From JAEUMD01 sp050246945 (GTDB lineage Bacteria; Pseudomonadota; Alphaproteobacteria; Rhizobiales; Hyphomicrobiaceae): a stretch of DNA of 64,000 nucleotides. Location: NCBI GenBank assembly GCA_050246945.1, contig JBFWVC010000006.1, forward strand, positions 124,001 to 188,000, given 5' to 3'. The translations under genes and the position numbers were made by a program. Numbering within the stretch: the first letter of the stretch is position 1; the number at the start of each line of letters is the position of its first letter. The notes beneath the pieces are model-generated. The model was not told the DNA's origin. It made no database searches and worked only from the letters and a program-made list of their open reading frames with translations. Shown piece by piece: positions 61,119-64,000 of the stretch.

Positions 61119-62060
61119 ATGAAAGTTTCAATCATAGTACCCAGCTCTCGACCGGATACAGTCTCAGAAACTATTCAATCACTTATTCAGCAAGATTTTG
61201 ACGATTTTGAGCTTCTCGTGGTCGGGCAGGGCGATGTTGGTGACGCACGCACTATCGCGACCAAGGAGGCGATTACTCGGGCGTCGAACGATCGTCGGGT
61301 TCACTACGTGCACAGCCTTGAGAAAGGTGCCACTAGAGGTCGAAATTGCGGAATGATGGCAGCGACCGGCGAGATTCTTGCCTTTATCGACGATGATTGT
61401 GCTGCGAACAAAAATTGGCTGTCCGTCCTCGTATCCACGTTCGACCGCGATCCAGACCTTGGACTTGTTGGCGGGGCAGTCGTTGCGCCTCAGCGAATGC
61501 GTCGGGGTTTTGCACGATGCCCTACCGTATCGCCCCACGAAGTTGTCTATGAGCCCGAGAAAATGGGTCGAAAACCGCCGCGTGGTTGGTGCTGGATTAG
61601 CTGCAATGTGGCGATAAAGCGAGAAGTGGCACTCGGCATCGGAAAGTGGGATGAGCATCTGGGTCCCGGGACAGAATTCCCGGCAGCAGACGACACTGAC
61701 TATCTCCTACGTGCCGAAGCCTTGAATATCAAGATGGCCACCACTCCCAAAGCGATTGTTTGCCATACGTATGGCTATAGATACAATCAGCAACTCATTA
61801 AGCACATCAAGAACTATAACTATGGCAACGGCGGTCTAGCAGGAAAGTTATCTCTAATGGGTGACCCTCGTGGGGTCGCTTGGCTGTCCAAGAACCGAGA
61901 CGATCGATTGTTCAGTTGGTTGTGGCCTCCGCGTCCGGACAAGGGGCTACGCGGCCTGTTCGCTTGGCGACAATTTTCTGCTGCCTATGAACAATGCATC
62001 AGAAACTATCGAGTGGAGGGCGATCTTCTTCATCCTCTTACAATTAAGAGAGTCGTATGA
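61119..62060 (+). CDS. Family 2 glycosyltransferase
   Basis: The 313-residue GT-A enzyme starts MKVSIIVPSSRPDTVSETIQ with AGGATC upstream of ATG 61119. Metal-binding DDD is in ILAFIDDDCAANKNW near 85-99 and the acceptor motif is EHLGPGTEFPAADDTDYLLR (near 178-197). It resembles the GT2 at 37294-38217 in both segments (SRARNRG/TRGRNCG and EHLGPG...A(E/D)D.D). It adds one sugar to the lipid-linked unit. An extended start at GTG 60933 is possible. Confidence 0.88.
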   Translation: MKVSIIVPSSRPDTVSETIQSLIQQDFDDFELLVVGQGDVGDARTIATKEAITRASNDRRVHYVHSLEKGATRGRNCGMMAATGEILAFIDDDCAANKNWLSVLVSTFDRDPDLGLVGGAVVAPQRMRRGFARCPTVSPHEVVYEPEKMGRKPPRGWCWISCNVAIKREVALGIGKWDEHLGPGTEFPAADDTDYLLRAEALNIKMATTPKAIVCHTYGYRYNQQLIKHIKNYNYGNGGLAGKLSLMGDPRGVAWLSKNRDDRLFSWLWPPRPDKGLRGLFAWRQFSAAYEQCIRNYRVEGDLLHPLTIKRVV

Positions 62061-62233
62061 AAATATAGAGTCTGTCATTGGATAACAACATGAGATTGAG
62101 CGGGCCACTTTCGGTGCCGGATCATGCGTGAGTTATCCTTGGATTATGGACCACAAACTCTTGACCTAGTTGCCAAATCAATCGGGGGCGACGCTCTTGA
62201 TATGTCAGTGGACTTAGATCACCAGTTCATCAT

Positions 62234-63283
62234 CTATTGCCGTTCTTTCGGCCCGATAAACTTCCCAAAAGGGGTATCTATCCTCACGTTATGATCCACC
62301 GCCTCGGGCGGTTTGTGCTTAGTCCAATGTAATCCGCTAACGTCTTCGTCAATTGGTCCCTTAGGCATACTGTCGATGCCGATGGCGCTTAGCCCTCTAT
62401 TTTTGATCCTCCAGCCGATGCGCGCCAGTAGATCGTGCGCAGCGCTGCTGTAAATTCTTAATCGCTGCGCTGTCGTTAGATTTGCCTGATGGATACCTCG
62501 AAACATTTCTAAATATCGCCTTCGGAACTGCAACTCTTGGACGAGGCGATTTGCAATGCGAGGGTCCAAGAAAATTTGTTGGTCTTTTGGAGAAACTCGC
62601 CCGTAATGCGAAGATGACCGCGTGTGTCGTCGATAAAATGATAGAACTTGCGGAATCTCGATAATTTGACCATTAAGGGCCATGTCGGTGACAATAGAGT
62701 AATCGCAGCCGAAATAGTTCCCAAGCGGCCGGATGCTTCGTAGTGTCTTCGTGCGCATCAAGCCAAATATTATTACGTTCGCCGCGCTGCCATCGTTAAG
62801 GAGCGCACGCATCATCTGTTTAGATCGATTCACAACATCAAGTGGCCACGAGCGAATCTGCATAACGCTGTCAAAGCGATACAAGATCCTGCCATTCTCA
62901 TCAATGAATGCAGCCTTCGAGTAGGCAAGCACCGCCTCTTTCACTGAATCGAGCGCGGCCACAGTCAATTTGAGGAAGTCTGGATGAATCAGGTCATCGG
63001 CCGCGATCCATTTGAAATACTCTGTGTCGGCATGATCAAGAACGAGTCTATAGTTATAAGTCGCCCCCTGATTCTGGCTGTTTCGAATTAGCTGCACTCG
63101 TGCATCTCGTCGGCAATACGCATCAACAATCTCGGCTGTTCGATCAGTCGATGCGTTGTCTGCTACGATAACTCGAAACCCTTGATAACTTTGCGACAAG
63201 ATTGCTTCTAACGTTTCCTCGATAAATTGTTCCCCATTATATACGGGCAAGCCCAACGTAACTCGACATTCAGCCTCACACAT
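62234..63283 (-). CDS. Family 2 glycosyltransferase
   Basis: The 349-residue GT-A enzyme has VTLGLPVYNGEQFIEETLEA at 8-27, VIVADNASTDRTAEIVDAY (near 38-56), and a WIAADD metal site near 90. FKWIAADDLIHPDFLK is a variant of the usual DD(D) turn in EpsO/WcaA-like enzymes. The C-terminal 100 residues are basic and helical, perhaps binding the membrane. It starts at ATG 63283, 21 bp after the end of the dehydrogenase gene at 63305 on the same strand, so the two form an operon. Confidence 0.89.
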   Translation of the reverse strand: MCEAECRVTLGLPVYNGEQFIEETLEAILSQSYQGFRVIVADNASTDRTAEIVDAYCRRDARVQLIRNSQNQGATYNYRLVLDHADTEYFKWIAADDLIHPDFLKLTVAALDSVKEAVLAYSKAAFIDENGRILYRFDSVMQIRSWPLDVVNRSKQMMRALLNDGSAANVIIFGLMRTKTLRSIRPLGNYFGCDYSIVTDMALNGQIIEIPQVLSFYRRHTRSSSHYGRVSPKDQQIFLDPRIANRLVQELQFRRRYLEMFRGIHQANLTTAQRLRIYSSAAHDLLARIGWRIKNRGLSAIGIDSMPKGPIDEDVSGLHWTKHKPPEAVDHNVRIDTPFGKFIGPKERQ

Positions 63284-63304
63284 CAATCTGGTCTTTCAGC
63301 TGCT

Positions 63305-64000
63305 TTAGGCCTTTACGACGTTGTCGCTCAACAGCCCTGCTCGTGTGCAAACGTTGCGAGTATCAACCACGAGCTTTGCGTTTCTTACAATTGAGCCGTA
63401 ATCGACTGCGTCATGATCCGTTACAATAATCACTGCTTCATAACCAGCGATGGTCTGAGCCTCCAGGTCCACCGATTGACGCCCGGCAAGTTCTGGATGT
63501 TCGCGGGTAAGCGGGACAGTTGACACGTATGGATCGTGCAAATCGCAAGTTGCGCCCTTCTGCTCAAGCAATTCTATGATTTTGAATGATGGGCTCTCGC
63601 GGAAATCGCCAACGTTTTTTTTATAAGCCAACCCAATAATCAGTATTCGCGCGCCGTTCAGTCCTCGTCCCGTCCGTCGATTTAGTTCGTCGATGACCCG
63701 CGATAATACGTAGCGCGGCATCATCGTGTTAATTTCACCAGCCAATTCGATAAAGCGCGTTGGCAGATCATATTCACGGGATTTCCATGTCAGATAGAAC
63801 GGATCGATTGGAATGCAGTGCCCACCCAATCCGGGACCGGGATAAAACGGCATATAACCGAATGGCTTTGTCTTGGCGGCCTCAATGACTTCCCATACGT
63901 CGATGCCCATTGCCGAATAGAGAATCTTCAACTCGTTTACCAGCGCTATATTAACGGAGCGAAAGATATTCTCTGTAATCTTGACAGCTTCGGCTGCTTC
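63305..64000 (-). CDS. Nucleotide-sugar dehydrogenase, UDP-N-acetylhexosamine type (5' end outside the window)
   Basis: The 231 residues present are the C-terminal part of a UDP-glucose/GDP-mannose dehydrogenase family enzyme, which oxidises the sugar C6 to a carboxylate using NAD. The frame is open to the window edge. AEAVKITENIFRSVNIALVN and GLGGHCIPIDPFYLTWKSRE (catalytic Cys in GGHCIPID) identify the WbpA/WecC/TviB branch that acts on UDP-GlcNAc or UDP-ManNAc, rather than UDP-glucose dehydrogenase, which usually has GGSCFPKD. IGLAYKKNVGDFRESPSFKI marks the UDP-binding domain. It would supply an aminouronate donor, possibly for the GT26 enzyme at 26378-27175. Confidence 0.92.
   Translation of the reverse strand, partial: EAAEAVKITENIFRSVNIALVNELKILYSAMGIDVWEVIEAAKTKPFGYMPFYPGPGLGGHCIPIDPFYLTWKSREYDLPTRFIELAGEINTMMPRYVLSRVIDELNRRTGRGLNGARILIIGLAYKKNVGDFRESPSFKIIELLEQKGATCDLHDPYVSTVPLTREHPELAGRQSVDLEAQTIAGYEAVIIVTDHDAVDYGSIVRNAKLVVDTRNVCTRAGLLSDNVVKA

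Overview
The window reads as a chromosome segment of an alphaproteobacterium, most likely order Hyphomicrobiales (Rhizobiales). The evidence is gene order: dGTPase-like, argS, SPOR protein, nagZ, scpA, scpB on one strand, and pcm, tolC, PopZ-type protein, valS on the same strand. Palindromic intergenic repeats also resemble those common in that order. The genus is not resolved.

Bases 1-25800 are ordinary housekeeping DNA. On the minus strand are dgt-argS-SPOR-nagZ-scpA-(scpB, cut by the window edge), ilvD with an overlapping Sel1-repeat gene, and pcm-tolC-two PopZ-like genes-valS. On the plus strand are erpA-xthA and a YjgN-like membrane protein overlapping an M48 peptidase, then a DUF2939 gene. 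tRNA-Cys (25753-25826) and tRNA-Asn (26117-26191) close this part.

From about 26300 to the right edge the window is a long exopolysaccharide or capsule locus with many short, oppositely oriented transcription units and lower, uneven GC content. It encodes a GT26 glycosyltransferase, a Wzc-type co-polymerase/tyrosine kinase, a Wzy/ligase-type membrane protein, a Wza-type export lipoprotein, a polyprenyl-phosphate sugar-phosphate transferase that starts the repeat unit, and a Wzx-type flippase. It also encodes nucleotide-sugar enzymes (UDP-glucuronate decarboxylase type, GalE, and a UDP-N-acetylhexosamine dehydrogenase type cut by the edge), nine GT2/GT4/GT26 transferases, three acyltransferases, a secreted GH9 glycanase, a Hint-domain Tat protein and a secreted protein of unknown function. 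The parts fit a Wzx/Wzy-dependent pathway: priming and assembly on a lipid carrier, flipping, polymerisation controlled by the tyrosine kinase, export through the Wza-like channel, and trimming by the glycanase. A three-gene unit (GMC flavoprotein oxidoreductase, DegT aminotransferase, GT2) could make and attach an unusual amino sugar.

Mobile traces are two decayed transposase fragments (IS3 type near 27.3-27.8 kb, IS5 type near 56.8-57.1 kb) and a family of small non-coding elements bounded by CTAG. There are three copies of about 144 bp, plus two shorter relatives. Three of these five sit exactly where their boundary CTAG supplies the stop codon of the neighbouring gene. No CRISPR array, rRNA, prophage or complete insertion sequence was seen.
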